A stretch of 64,000 bases of DNA, taken from Paenibacillus sp. FSL R5-0517 (GTDB lineage Bacteria > Bacillota > Bacilli > Paenibacillales > Paenibacillaceae). The notes beneath the pieces are model-generated. The model ran no database searches and was not told where the DNA came from. It worked only from the letters and a program-made list of their open reading frames with translations. Position numbers and translations under genes: made by a program. Positions 9,281-20,416 of this stretch are shown here, piece by piece. Position 1 is the first letter of the stretch. Every line of letters begins with the position of its first letter. The stretch spans positions 930,001 through 994,000 of the forward strand of contig NZ_CP150235.1 of the NCBI RefSeq assembly GCF_037974355.1. The letters are read 5' to 3'.

Positions 9281-9343
9281 CATAATGAAAATAACTAGGG
9301 CAATACTAGGAAGGTTCTATTTTTGTTAGTCATACCTTTTTGA

Positions 9344-9372
9344 TTGCTTATATTCGATGCATCTGTTAAAAT
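9344..9372 (+). promoter_or_regulatory. SigA-type promoter of the tetR-MFS pair
   Basis: TTGCTT at 9344-9349 and TAAAAT at 9367-9372 are separated by 17 bases, and the inverted repeat at 9376-9387 lies at the expected transcription start. Confidence 0.6.
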
Positions 9373-9373
9373 A

Positions 9374-9389
9374 CAGAACGAATGTTCAG
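9374..9389. promoter_or_regulatory. Candidate TetR operator (inverted repeat)
   Basis: CA-GAAC-GAAT-GTTC-AG is a dyad directly after the -10 box and upstream of the TetR-family gene, positioned for autorepression. The half-site is short, so this is a candidate only. Confidence 0.45.
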
Positions 9390-9413
9390 TATGCATGGAA
9401 CGGAGTGAATGGA

Positions 9414-10019
9414 ATGAATATGAATAAAAAACAACTTCAAACCGAGCAGACCAAGAAGAAACTTGCGGATGCTTCCAAAGCCCTTTTTGTACAGAAAGGC
9501 TATAAAGCAACGTCCATTGAGGATATTGTAGCTGCGACGGGTAGCAGTAAAGGCAATATATATTATCATTTTAAAAGCAAAGAAGGTCTGTTCCTTTATC
9601 TAATCGATGAGTGGGATCGGGAGTGGGAAGCGAGCTGGGCGGCCAAGGAACATCTCTATCGCACGTCCACGGAAAAGATTTACGGACTGGCTGAACAACT
9701 CGTCATGGATGACATGAATCATCCACTGACGAAGGCGGCTGATGAGTTCTTCACTGGGGAGAAGAAAGAAAATGATATTGAGGAACGGATCTCCTTGATG
9801 TTTGAGCGGCATATTCAATTTAATAAACAAATGATAGAACAAGGCATTGAGAGCGGCGAGTTCAAAGCAGACAATGTAGATCATCTCGCACTGATCTTGG
9901 AAAGTACCATTATTGGCCTAAGCCAGATGTCACGGGGCATGGAACCTGAACAGGCTCTTGCGTTATACCGCCAGGCTGCCAGTGTATTCTTGCATGGCAT
10001 TGCAAAAGATAAAGCTTAA
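9414..10019 (+). CDS. TetR/AcrR-family transcriptional regulator
   Basis: A 201-residue repressor. The N-terminal helix-turn-helix is clear: 'AL FVQKGYKATSIEDIVAATGSSKGNIYYHFKSKEGLF' fits the TetR signature at about residues 25-62; the C-terminal ~130 residues form the helical ligand-binding/dimerisation part. The frame runs back to 9357, but GGAG at 9402-9405 lies eight bases from the ATG at 9414 (an ATG at 9420 is an alternative). It is followed 32 bases later by an MFS transporter gene on the same strand, so the regulator most likely controls its own operon in response to a transported compound. The ligand is unknown. Confidence 0.9.
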   Translation: MNMNKKQLQTEQTKKKLADASKALFVQKGYKATSIEDIVAATGSSKGNIYYHFKSKEGLFLYLIDEWDREWEASWAAKEHLYRTSTEKIYGLAEQLVMDDMNHPLTKAADEFFTGEKKENDIEERISLMFERHIQFNKQMIEQGIESGEFKADNVDHLALILESTIIGLSQMSRGMEPEQALALYRQAASVFLHGIAKDKA

Positions 10020-10051
10020 GCAACATTTTGACAACTACGGAGGATGGAATC

Positions 10052-11272
10052 ATGGCATTATTAACACGGAACAGGGGCGCATTGCTGCTGTTAATGTTTA
10101 ATATTTTTCTTGTTTTTACGGGTATTGGCCTGGTTGTGCCGATTATGCCTGCGTATATGGATCTTCTCCAAATCACTGGCTTCACAGTTGGATTGCTGGT
10201 CGCGGCATTTTCCTTTACACAGTTTCTGTTCTCCCCGCTTGCGGGTCGTTGGTCGGATACGTGGGGACGTAAAAAAATTATCGTTGGCGGTATGCTGATC
10301 TTTGCCGTATCGGAGTTTATGTTTGGTGCGGTTAATGCACCGGTGCTGCTCTTCGCAGCCCGTATGCTTGGTGGGATTGGAGCAGCGATGATCTTCCCAG
10401 CGGTTATGGCTTACACTGCGGATATTACTACGGAGGAAGAACGGGGTAAAGGGATGGGCTTGATCAATGCAGCCATTACAACCGGATTTATCATCGGACC
10501 GGGAATTGGTGGATACATTGCTGACTTTGGCATTCGAATTCCGTTTTACGCCGCAGGGGTTGCCGGTTTGCTGGCATCCATCATTACATTAATTATTTTG
10601 CCTGAATCTACCCGAAGCACAGGAGAGCAAAGTAAACCTGTGGCTGGCGAGTCGAATGTCAAAGCTCCGGGCATGATATCTCAATTACTGAATTCGTACC
10701 GTGAACCCTACTTCTTCAGCTTGATTATTGTGTTTGTTATGGCATTTGGTCTGGCAAACTATGAGACCGTATTTTCATTGTTTGTGGATCACAAGTTTGG
10801 TTTCACCACGAAAGACATTGCATTCATTATTACATTTGGTTCCATCGCGGGTGCGGTGGTGCAAGTATCCCTGATTGGTTGGTTGCTCAACCGATTTGGT
10901 GAAAAGATGGTCATTTCAGTCTGTCTGTTGTTTGTAGCCGTATTTGTATTGTTGACCTTGTTCGTGCACACGTATTGGCTCATTCTTGTCGTAACGTTTA
11001 TCGTGTTTCTGGGTATGGATATTTTGCGTCCGGCCATCAGTACACAGATGTCCAAACTGGCACAGGAACAGCAGGGTTTTGTGGCTGGACTGAATTCGGC
11101 GTATACCAGCTTGGGGAATATCGCAGGTCCGATTGTGGCTGGAGCACTGTTCGATGTGAATATTAACTATCCTTACGTTTCAGCAGCAGCTGTTCTGGCG
11201 ATCTGTTTCCTGTTATCCCTGCGGGTACTTCGAGGAGGCAAAACGGTGAAACAACCGAAGACTGAGATGTAA
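10052..11272 (+). CDS. Major facilitator superfamily drug-type transporter
   Basis: A 406-residue inner-membrane protein with 12 predicted membrane segments. The loop 2-3 signature is clear in 'GRWSDTWGRKKIIVGG' (about residues 62-77). A motif-C-like 'GPGIGGYIADF' in segment 5 marks the drug:H+ antiporter (efflux) subfamily. A hydrophilic central loop of ~30 residues divides the two halves. GGAGG lies eight bases before the ATG at 10052; the GTG-like frame start at 10028 has none. It is co-transcribed with the upstream TetR gene, a common efflux-pump arrangement. The substrate is unknown. Confidence 0.9.
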   Translation: MALLTRNRGALLLLMFNIFLVFTGIGLVVPIMPAYMDLLQITGFTVGLLVAAFSFTQFLFSPLAGRWSDTWGRKKIIVGGMLIFAVSEFMFGAVNAPVLLFAARMLGGIGAAMIFPAVMAYTADITTEEERGKGMGLINAAITTGFIIGPGIGGYIADFGIRIPFYAAGVAGLLASIITLIILPESTRSTGEQSKPVAGESNVKAPGMISQLLNSYREPYFFSLIIVFVMAFGLANYETVFSLFVDHKFGFTTKDIAFIITFGSIAGAVVQVSLIGWLLNRFGEKMVISVCLLFVAVFVLLTLFVHTYWLILVVTFIVFLGMDILRPAISTQMSKLAQEQQGFVAGLNSAYTSLGNIAGPIVAGALFDVNINYPYVSAAAVLAICFLLSLRVLRGGKTVKQPKTEM

Positions 11273-11307
11273 TTGTATTATTGGAAATGAAGTACACTAA
11301 CACAAAA

Positions 11308-11352
11308 AAACAGTCGATCACACCTAACGTGTGGTCGACTGTTTTTTATTAT
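11308..11352. terminator. Bidirectional terminator between MFS and bglH
   Basis: AACAGTCGA-TCACAC pairs with GTGTGG-TCGACTGTT, flanked by an A-run on the left and a T-run on the right, so it can serve both convergent genes. Confidence 0.85.
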
Positions 11353-11372
11353 GTTATTAAAGGATTACGGTA

Positions 11373-12794
<1,422 letters not shown>

Positions 12795-12824
12795 CTAAGT
12801 TGAATTCGTATAAGATAAGTTGTG

Positions 12825-14741
<1,917 letters not shown>

Positions 14742-14758
14742 TTAAGATTGCCTGAAAA

Positions 14759-14826
14759 CAAAAAAATACCTAAACGAATGGCTATGATCATCGGAAAGAT
14801 GACCTGTTGCCAATCATTTAGGTATC
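14759..14826 (-). terminator. LicT-controlled leader terminator of bglP
   Basis: On the minus strand ATACCTAAAtGATTGG pairs with CCATTCGTTTAGGTAT, followed by a long T-run. Its 5' arm overlaps the 3' end of the RAT hairpin, so the two structures exclude each other. Confidence 0.9.
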
Positions 14827-14849
14827 GCCTGCTTGAGCAGTAACAATCC
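14820..14849 (-). promoter_or_regulatory. RAT antiterminator element for LicT (bglP leader)
   Basis: On the minus strand it reads GGATTGTTACTGCTCAAGCA followed by GGCGATACCT, a near-exact match to the ribonucleic antiterminator bound by BglG/LicT proteins. Binding stabilises this hairpin and prevents the overlapping terminator from forming. Confidence 0.9.
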
Positions 14850-14907
14850 TTGTCGTTAAGTTGTGAGACCTACTATATATGACGCCGTAATCGTTTGCAA
14901 GCTTTTT

Positions 14908-15768
14908 TTATTCCGCGTCAAGCAACTCGTTACGGGAAGTGACACGTTGAATATGGATCGTCAAATACACCTTTTCATCAATGGACATGGCACTTTCAAA
15001 CTTGTCTTCAAGATAATGATTAATCAACTGGGTGCACTGAAAAGCCTTGCTATATTTGTCTTTCACCTGCTCATACAGAAAGTTATCGCCTGAAGCAAAT
15101 TGCTCCTGTTCATTACTTAACATTCGCTGCACAAAGTATTGCAGATGGGTAATAAACCGGGAATAATTAAATGAATTTTCATCCAGGGCGATGTGGTAAT
15201 GGTTGGTCACAATGTTGAAGATATCATCAATAACTTCGGTAATTTCAACGGTCTGTTTCATGCCTTGAGCATCTTGGCGTGCGTTGACAAAATGCATGGC
15301 AATAAAACTTGCCTCATGTTCATCCATTTGGATGCCGAATTGTTCCTGGATCAGCTCCACAGCATTCATACCAACCCCAAATTCCTTCTTGTAAAACTTC
15401 TTAATTTGCCACAAAAGGGAATTCTTCAGCCCGACGGATTTACGGTACCGGGTAATGGCAAACTGAATATGATCGATCAATGATATATAGATATTATCAC
15501 TAAAAATATCGCCCATTTCCTTTTTGGCATGACCAACAATTTCGTCTGCTAACTTCAAATATTCAACCGATGTTTCCCCAATCAGATCAATGAGCTTTTG
15601 CGGTATTTTATCTGATTTCAGCACAAAGGTTTTTTCAATTTTATCCTCATCCACGGGCTGGCCGTTTTTCTTTTTGAAGCCGAGACCGTTGCCAATGACA
15701 ACAAATTCGTGACCAACCTGGTTCTCAGCCCGGATGACATTGTTGTTGAAAATCTGACGAATGATCAT
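14908..15768 (-). CDS. licT: BglG-family transcription antiterminator LicT
   Basis: A 286-residue RNA-binding regulator. The N-terminal CAT domain (residues 1-55) begins 'IIRQIFNNNVIRAENQVGHEFVVIGNGLGF', as is typical for LicT/SacT proteins. Two PRD domains follow (about 70-170 and 175-280), each with conserved His residues for PTS phosphorylation ('LIDHI' and 'EASFIAMHFVNA' in PRD1, 'YFVQRM' and 'YLTIHIQRV' in PRD2). When activated it binds RAT hairpins and prevents premature termination. RAT/terminator pairs are visible both in its own leader (15804-15870) and in the bglP leader, so the gene is autoregulated and controls the downstream PTS and glucosidase. Confidence 0.95.
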   Translation of the reverse strand: MIIRQIFNNNVIRAENQVGHEFVVIGNGLGFKKKNGQPVDEDKIEKTFVLKSDKIPQKLIDLIGETSVEYLKLADEIVGHAKKEMGDIFSDNIYISLIDHIQFAITRYRKSVGLKNSLLWQIKKFYKKEFGVGMNAVELIQEQFGIQMDEHEASFIAMHFVNARQDAQGMKQTVEITEVIDDIFNIVTNHYHIALDENSFNYSRFITHLQYFVQRMLSNEQEQFASGDNFLYEQVKDKYSKAFQCTQLINHYLEDKFESAMSIDEKVYLTIHIQRVTSRNELLDAE

Positions 15769-15803
15769 ATATGTGTTTCACCTCAATGGTCATAATAATA
15801 ACA

Positions 15804-15845
15804 AAAAACCCAAACTAAGGCTCCATAGACAGCCTTGGTTTGGGT
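15804..15845 (-). terminator. LicT-controlled leader terminator of licT
   Basis: On the minus strand ACCCAAACcAAGGCTG pairs with GGAGCCTTAGTTTGGGT (with loop TCTAT), followed by TTTTTTG. It overlaps the RAT element upstream. Confidence 0.9.
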
Positions 15846-15870
15846 ATCGCCTGCTTACCAGTAACAATCC
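15842..15870 (-). promoter_or_regulatory. RAT antiterminator element for LicT (licT leader)
   Basis: On the minus strand it reads GGATTGTTACTGGTAAGCAG followed by GCGATACCC. The spacing and conserved internal loops agree with the second copy at 14820-14849. Both the regulator and the transporter are thus under the same switch. Confidence 0.9.
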
Positions 15871-15905
15871 CGAAGAAGATACAGCTTCCTCTTTCAATTA
15901 TGTCC

Positions 15906-15934
15906 ACTATACCGCTTTCATAACAGAATAACAA
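15906..15934 (-). promoter_or_regulatory. SigA promoter of licT-bglP-bglH with overlapping cre-like site
   Basis: On the minus strand TTGTTA (15929-15934), a 17-base spacer, then TATAGT (15906-15911). The spacer end carries ATGAAAGCGGTATAG (15907-15921), which fits the CcpA cre consensus except at its last two positions. This suggests carbon catabolite repression on top of LicT control. Confidence 0.65.
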
Positions 15935-16079
15935 TACAATGATTTATGGAAATGGACGTAAAGACGTGGATTTTTGGTATAATAAGAGATGCTGGAAGTG
16001 AATTAGATGGGCTGGGTTGCATAATAAGTTACCGAGGACGGTCATTTTTAAGCATATACAGGATTATTGGAGTGATAAC

Positions 16080-16247
16080 ATGAGTAAAGCAAAAGGTAAA
16101 GGCGGCACCGGCCGTGGCACGGGAAAAAAAGGCTGGAACCGATGGCAAGCCGCCGCTAACCGGGCAAAAAGTACACCGAAGCCTTATAAAAGTAAAGGTA
16201 CGAAGAAGAAGGACGATACCGAAACTTCAAGTGGCAAGCCCGAGTAA
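16080..16247 (+). CDS. Small basic protein, probably DUF3934 family
   Basis: A 55-residue, very basic, Gly/Lys-rich peptide beginning MSKAKGKGGTGRGTGKKGW, with 'NRWQAAANRAK' and a Lys/Thr-rich tail. GGAG lies seven bases before the ATG at 16080; a longer frame from 16017 lacks a ribosome binding site. The sequence resembles the small DUF3934 family of Bacillales, recalled from memory and not searched. No catalytic or membrane feature is visible. The high charge suggests nucleic-acid or ribosome association, which is inference. It is a single gene. Confidence 0.7.
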   Translation: MSKAKGKGGTGRGTGKKGWNRWQAAANRAKSTPKPYKSKGTKKKDDTETSSGKPE

Positions 16248-16328
16248 GTGTGGTTTGACGATGCCAGAGGAGAGAGCTGCCTGACTAACGGGTGGGTCTC
16301 TTTTTGTTTGGAAATATAGAAAATTAAA

Positions 16329-16358
16329 TTGACAGTAGTGTAGATTTGGTAATAATAT
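16329..16358 (+). promoter_or_regulatory. SigA promoter of the MarR-exporter operon
   Basis: Consensus TTGACA at 16329-16334 and TAATAT at 16353-16358, with an 18-base spacer, upstream of the MarR-family gene. Confidence 0.65.
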
Positions 16359-16412
16359 AGAGCTTACGCAAATTAGATGGTAGTGCTACTATATGGAGAA
16401 AGGAGCATCAGT

Positions 16413-16844
16413 ATGCCTGTTAATATGGATGAAAATCCACTTGGACTGATTCTGTCACGGACGTATCTGGCATATAAAAAAACAACAACCAGAAATCTGA
16501 GTGAACAGGATATTACTCCGGAACAATTTGCAGTTCTGAATGAATTGAGCAAGGCTGGAAGTCATATATCACAGAAAAAACTGGCTGAATTAACCGTTCG
16601 GGACCAGACAACTGTGGGTAAAATTATAGACAAGTTGATTCGTAAAGGTCTGGTGACAAGAGAAGAAGATCCACAGGACCGCAGAGCGGTATTGCTTTGT
16701 TTGACGGCGGAAGGACTGGAAATGAATAACGTTCTGACACCAAAGGCAAAACATCAAGAGCAAGAGGCACTCGCCGAATGTTCCCCTGAAGAGCTTGAAG
16801 TATTCATGAATGTGATGAATCGCATCTATGAAAAGATGAAATAA
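16413..16844 (+). CDS. MarR-family transcriptional regulator
   Basis: A 143-residue dimeric winged-helix regulator. The recognition helix region is 'ISQKKLAELTVRDQTTVGKIIDKLIRKGLVTREED', followed by the MarR wing signature 'DPQDRRAVLLCLTAEG' (about residues 80-95). AAAGGAG lies seven bases before the ATG at 16413; the track frame back to 16377 has no ribosome binding site. It precedes an exporter gene by 80 bases on the same strand, so it probably represses that gene together with itself until a ligand releases it. The ligand is unknown. Confidence 0.9.
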   Translation: MPVNMDENPLGLILSRTYLAYKKTTTRNLSEQDITPEQFAVLNELSKAGSHISQKKLAELTVRDQTTVGKIIDKLIRKGLVTREEDPQDRRAVLLCLTAEGLEMNNVLTPKAKHQEQEALAECSPEELEVFMNVMNRIYEKMK

Positions 16845-16924
16845 ATTTTTTTGGCCAAATATGTGCATGTGCATATATATGTAGTGCAATTATTTTAATT
16901 TTAACTAATGGGAGTCGTGAACGA

Positions 16925-18085
16925 ATGAAAAGCTTCAAAGATTTTCTTAAAGTGCCACAGACAAAAATAGGGTTGGTTTTTGCATTGATTGTTCCACTGT
17001 TATTTGTTGTGATCTGGATGACGGGTTATCATCAAGCCACGGAGAGAGTGGATCAACTTCAAGTTGCTTTGGTGAACGAAGATGGGACACAGGGAACAGA
17101 GGTGCAGAAGCAGATTGAAACGCTCGCGCCTTTCCATGTCAATGTTCTGAATTCTTCACAGGAAGCCGAGAAACAGATGAATGCGGGTAACTATGCGATG
17201 GTTATTGTTATTCCGGAAGGATTCACTGACCAGATTGCAGGCGGTACAGACGCGAGTTTGTCCTTTTATATCAATCAGGGAAATGCCGATGTAGCCAAAT
17301 CCATTGTGGAACATGCGGCGACCGGAATGACTGCACAAATGGGTCAAGGGATTCTGGAATCCAAGGTTCAAGTGACACTTAATAACGATAGTATAAACAG
17401 CGATGAACTGAGTTCAGCTATTGGACAAGCGATGGCGAAGATGAATGAAGGGCCTGTGAAGGCTGAAATTAATAAAACGAACAGTGTCAGTGATTTTGCT
17501 ACATCGATGTTGCCTATGATTCTGGGTTTTATCACCTACATTGCTTCGATGACCATGAACATCCAGTTCAATATTACGTCGAATATCATGAAGCGAACCC
17601 ATTCCAAGTGGGAAATCTTCTGGGGACGGCAAATACTGTTATTGTGTATAGCTGTGATTGTTCCCCTAATTGTTGATACAGTGGCTCTTCAGTTCACGGA
17701 TGTGGCGAGCTCCTTCGGCGCGTTGTATCTGTATCATGTGCTGGTGAGTCTGGCTTGTATCTGTTTTACACAAATGAGTTTTGCCCTGTTTGGTAATGCA
17801 GGCCCTCTATTTAATGTGGCGATGGTTCCACTCCAGTTGATGACTGCAGGAAATATCATTCCAGCCGAGATGCTGGCGCCATTCTACCGTTATATTGGAA
17901 ACTTTCTGCCCGCTTCCAATGGGGTACAGGGATTTATGCGTTTGATCTATAGTGGAGAAGCCGTAGGTGGATACATGGTTCATCTTCTGTTGATCGCGGT
18001 TATAACGTGGGTGATTACGCTGCTGCGAGTTGGCATGCAAAAGAATAAGTCTGTCCAACCCACGGTCGCAGCGGTTACAGCCTAA
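16925..18085 (+). CDS. YhgE/Pip-like ABC-2 type membrane protein
   Basis: A 386-residue membrane protein. One N-terminal membrane segment (residues 14-35) is followed by a ~170-residue extracytoplasmic domain beginning 'VDQLQVALVNEDGTQGTEVQ', the usual start of the YhgE/Pip and ABC-2 periplasmic loop. Five further membrane segments cover residues 190-370. There is no ATPase in the same operon, as is common for this family. It is likely involved in export of, or resistance to, amphipathic compounds under the upstream MarR regulator; that role is inferred from context. A perfect 22-bp palindromic hairpin terminates the operon. Confidence 0.8.
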   Translation: MKSFKDFLKVPQTKIGLVFALIVPLLFVVIWMTGYHQATERVDQLQVALVNEDGTQGTEVQKQIETLAPFHVNVLNSSQEAEKQMNAGNYAMVIVIPEGFTDQIAGGTDASLSFYINQGNADVAKSIVEHAATGMTAQMGQGILESKVQVTLNNDSINSDELSSAIGQAMAKMNEGPVKAEINKTNSVSDFATSMLPMILGFITYIASMTMNIQFNITSNIMKRTHSKWEIFWGRQILLLCIAVIVPLIVDTVALQFTDVASSFGALYLYHVLVSLACICFTQMSFALFGNAGPLFNVAMVPLQLMTAGNIIPAEMLAPFYRYIGNFLPASNGVQGFMRLIYSGEAVGGYMVHLLLIAVITWVITLLRVGMQKNKSVQPTVAAVTA

Positions 18086-18112
18086 ACATAATAAGAAAGA
18101 TCTGATGTGCAG

Positions 18113-18164
18113 CAACGATCCTGAAGATACGATATATCGTATCTTCAGGATCGTTGTTTTTGTT
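18113..18164 (+). terminator. Perfect 22-bp palindromic terminator
   Basis: 18113-18134 and 18135-18156 are exact reverse complements with no mismatch, followed by T5. It closes the MarR/exporter operon and separates it from the biosynthetic region that starts at 18.2 kb. Confidence 0.9.
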
Positions 18165-18227
18165 ATTGAGCCTAATAATCAGAGGTCATGTTTTAACGGT
18201 TACGAAGCCAAAATCTGTTTCAGAAAG

Positions 18228-18262
18228 TACAGTTATTACTTCATACGTGCCTGTTATGACAT
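18228..18262 (+). promoter_or_regulatory. Shared regulatory element (candidate AgrA/LytTR site) upstream of the biosynthetic operon
   Basis: CAGTTA at 18230-18235, then 18 bases, then TTATGACAT at 18254-18262. The same two blocks with identical spacing occur upstream of agrB at 42943-42975. The first block resembles the ACAGTT half-site of staphylococcal AgrA, and the second GTT block lies 21 bases (two helical turns) later. A weak promoter (TTTAAG at 18268, TACACT at 18290, 16-base spacer) lies directly downstream, as expected for an activator site. Confidence 0.6.
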
Positions 18263-18338
18263 GAAAGTTTAAGTGATGAGATTGAGTGCTACACTAAGTT
18301 TACATAAAAGGCACAACAAATCTAGGAGGTAAACGAAT

Positions 18339-19256
18339 ATGCAAACTGTATTTACTGGAGAGAATATTCAATTCAGTTATAACAAAAAGAAACCAGTACT
18401 AAAACAATTATCCTTATCGGTTGGGGATCGTCAGATTTACGGCTTACTTGGTCCCAATGGGGCAGGGAAATCTACTTTAACCAGAGTTATGCTTGGGCTG
18501 GATAAACCTCAAAATGGTAAAATTCAGTGGTTTAACGAACATCTCAATGCAAGCACAAACAAACGAGTAGGTTATGTTCCACAGGATTTGGCCTTGATTT
18601 ATGACCTATCTGCTTATGAGAATGTATTGTTTTTCGGTAAACTGTACGGATTAAAGGGAGAGCGTTTGAAGAAACAGGTTCGTTTTGCCCTTGAATTTGT
18701 TGGACTGTGGGAAGAACGCAAACAAAAACCTAAAAAATTCTCGGGTGGCATGAAAAGAAGACTCAATATTGCTTGTGGTATTGTCCACAACCCGGATGTC
18801 ATCATACTGGATGAGCCAACAGTGGGTGTTGATCCACAATCCCGTAATCGAATTTTGGATGCCATTATAGAGTTGAATCAACTTGGAACAACCGTTATCT
18901 ATATTTCTCACTACATGGAGGAAGTTGAACGAATTTGCTCTCATGTCGGAATTATCGATGATGGACAATTGCTCTGCCAAGGTAAGCTCAATGATGTAAT
19001 TCAGGAACATACAGACCAGGCTATCATCCGTTTGGAGCTACAACGTAAAAGTACGGCGTACACCAAGCAGCTTGAGGATTATGTTGTATTACTGGCAGAA
19101 GGCAACAATGTCGAGTTGGGAGTCCCTAAAAATGACGTGAATGCAATAAGTCAGATCAAAGATTCTTTTGGCGAAGATGTGAAAAGCTTTCAATATATTA
19201 CCCCTAATCTGGAACAAGTGTTTTTCAAATTAACAAGAAAGAATCTGAGGGATTAG
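18339..19256 (+). CDS. ABC transporter ATP-binding protein (first gene of the biosynthetic operon)
   Basis: A 305-residue cytoplasmic ATPase. Walker A is GPNGAGKST (about residues 40-48), the signature is FSGGMKRRLN (about 133), Walker B is VIILDEPTVGVDP (about 152), and the switch His is in 'VIYISHYMEE'. The C-terminal ~85 residues form the extra beta domain usual in drug/peptide export ATPases of the CcmA/DrrA type. AGGAGG lies nine bases upstream. Two ABC-2 permease genes follow within five bases and with a tight junction, so the three form one exporter. Because they lead the NRPS/PKS operon, they most likely export the product or protect the producer. Confidence 0.95.
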   Translation: MQTVFTGENIQFSYNKKKPVLKQLSLSVGDRQIYGLLGPNGAGKSTLTRVMLGLDKPQNGKIQWFNEHLNASTNKRVGYVPQDLALIYDLSAYENVLFFGKLYGLKGERLKKQVRFALEFVGLWEERKQKPKKFSGGMKRRLNIACGIVHNPDVIILDEPTVGVDPQSRNRILDAIIELNQLGTTVIYISHYMEEVERICSHVGIIDDGQLLCQGKLNDVIQEHTDQAIIRLELQRKSTAYTKQLEDYVVLLAEGNNVELGVPKNDVNAISQIKDSFGEDVKSFQYITPNLEQVFFKLTRKNLRD

Positions 19257-19260
19257 ATCT

Positions 19261-20415
19261 ATGTGGACGATATTTGCAACGAGTATGAAGCGTAAGCTTC
19301 AGAACCCTGTCGTATTTGTCAATTACATCCTGTTGCCGCTTCTTTTGATTATGATTCTGGGGAATGCATTGTCTGGTGTGTTTCAGACAGGAGATAAGGA
19401 AACAAAGTCCACTATCATATCTCAGATTTCAACAGTTGTGGTCAATGAAGATAGTGGAGATGTTGGGAAAAATATTGTTTCATTCCTTAGTAGTGAAGAC
19501 AACAAAGAGATGTTTAATGTCAAGGTAGGCTCTAGTAGCACACAAGCGCTCAAGATGTTGGAGTCTGGAGAGGTAGAACAGTATATATATCTGCCTAAAG
19601 ATCTAACAAGTGAGTATGAGAAAAATAAGAACGGTAACATCACGGTGTATGGTAAGGATAATAATATTGAGAAAGTTAATATTACAGACCTGGCCCTATC
19701 AGCCTATGGTGATGGCTACCTGGCAATGGAAGTTGCGAGTGCGGGCAATCCGAATATCGTATATTCACATGAGTATAGTAACATGTTGGTTGCTCCGGGA
19801 ACTGCAACAGAGGCTTCCACGGAGAGTGGTTCCAATATTTCAGCGATGAGCTATTATGGCGTGACTATGTTAGTTCTGATTCTTGTATATGGTTTGGCTA
19901 ATACCATGAACTTTGTACAGGAAGAGTACAGTGAAGCATTAGGAGATCGTTATCTGGTTAGTCCAATTTCCAAAACAGCATTAATTATGGGGCAGTTTCT
20001 AACAGGGTGTACGATATCTATTCTTCAAGGCGCAGTCATTGTATTCTGTGCAAAACTCTTCTTCAACGTCAGCTATGGAGACAACATGATGTTTGTATTC
20101 TTCATCATTATCGCAGGTTCAATTTTCTTTAACGCTCTAGGTTTGCTCTTGGGGGTTATTGGACGCCGAATCAAACAAGTGGATGGTGTAGTGACATTGT
20201 TGATTCCGGTTATGACATTTGTGGGTGGCGGATTCGTTAAACTTGATATGGGTGAGCTCAGTTCCATAAGCATCAATGAAGTGTTCCAACGTCCAATGTT
20301 CGATTATATTGGGCAAGGCGTAATTGATTTGATGCCTGTATTTACTGCCCTTATTGCTGCAATGGGTTTTGTTCTAATTGCAGTGTACTCCCTCACAAGA
20401 AAGGAGGCACGATAA
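19261..20415 (+). CDS. ABC-2 type exporter permease
   Basis: A 384-residue membrane protein. It has an N-terminal segment (residues 18-38), then a ~180-residue extracytoplasmic domain beginning 'ISTVVVNEDSG' and five membrane segments from about 200 to 380. This is the standard ABC-2/DrrB shape. It starts four bases after the ATPase stop and is probably translationally coupled to it. With the next gene it would form a heterodimeric membrane unit. The substrate is inferred from operon context to be the metabolite made by the downstream synthases. Confidence 0.9.
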   Translation: MWTIFATSMKRKLQNPVVFVNYILLPLLLIMILGNALSGVFQTGDKETKSTIISQISTVVVNEDSGDVGKNIVSFLSSEDNKEMFNVKVGSSSTQALKMLESGEVEQYIYLPKDLTSEYEKNKNGNITVYGKDNNIEKVNITDLALSAYGDGYLAMEVASAGNPNIVYSHEYSNMLVAPGTATEASTESGSNISAMSYYGVTMLVLILVYGLANTMNFVQEEYSEALGDRYLVSPISKTALIMGQFLTGCTISILQGAVIVFCAKLFFNVSYGDNMMFVFFIIIAGSIFFNALGLLLGVIGRRIKQVDGVVTLLIPVMTFVGGGFVKLDMGELSSISINEVFQRPMFDYIGQGVIDLMPVFTALIAAMGFVLIAVYSLTRKEAR

Positions 20416-20416
20416 G

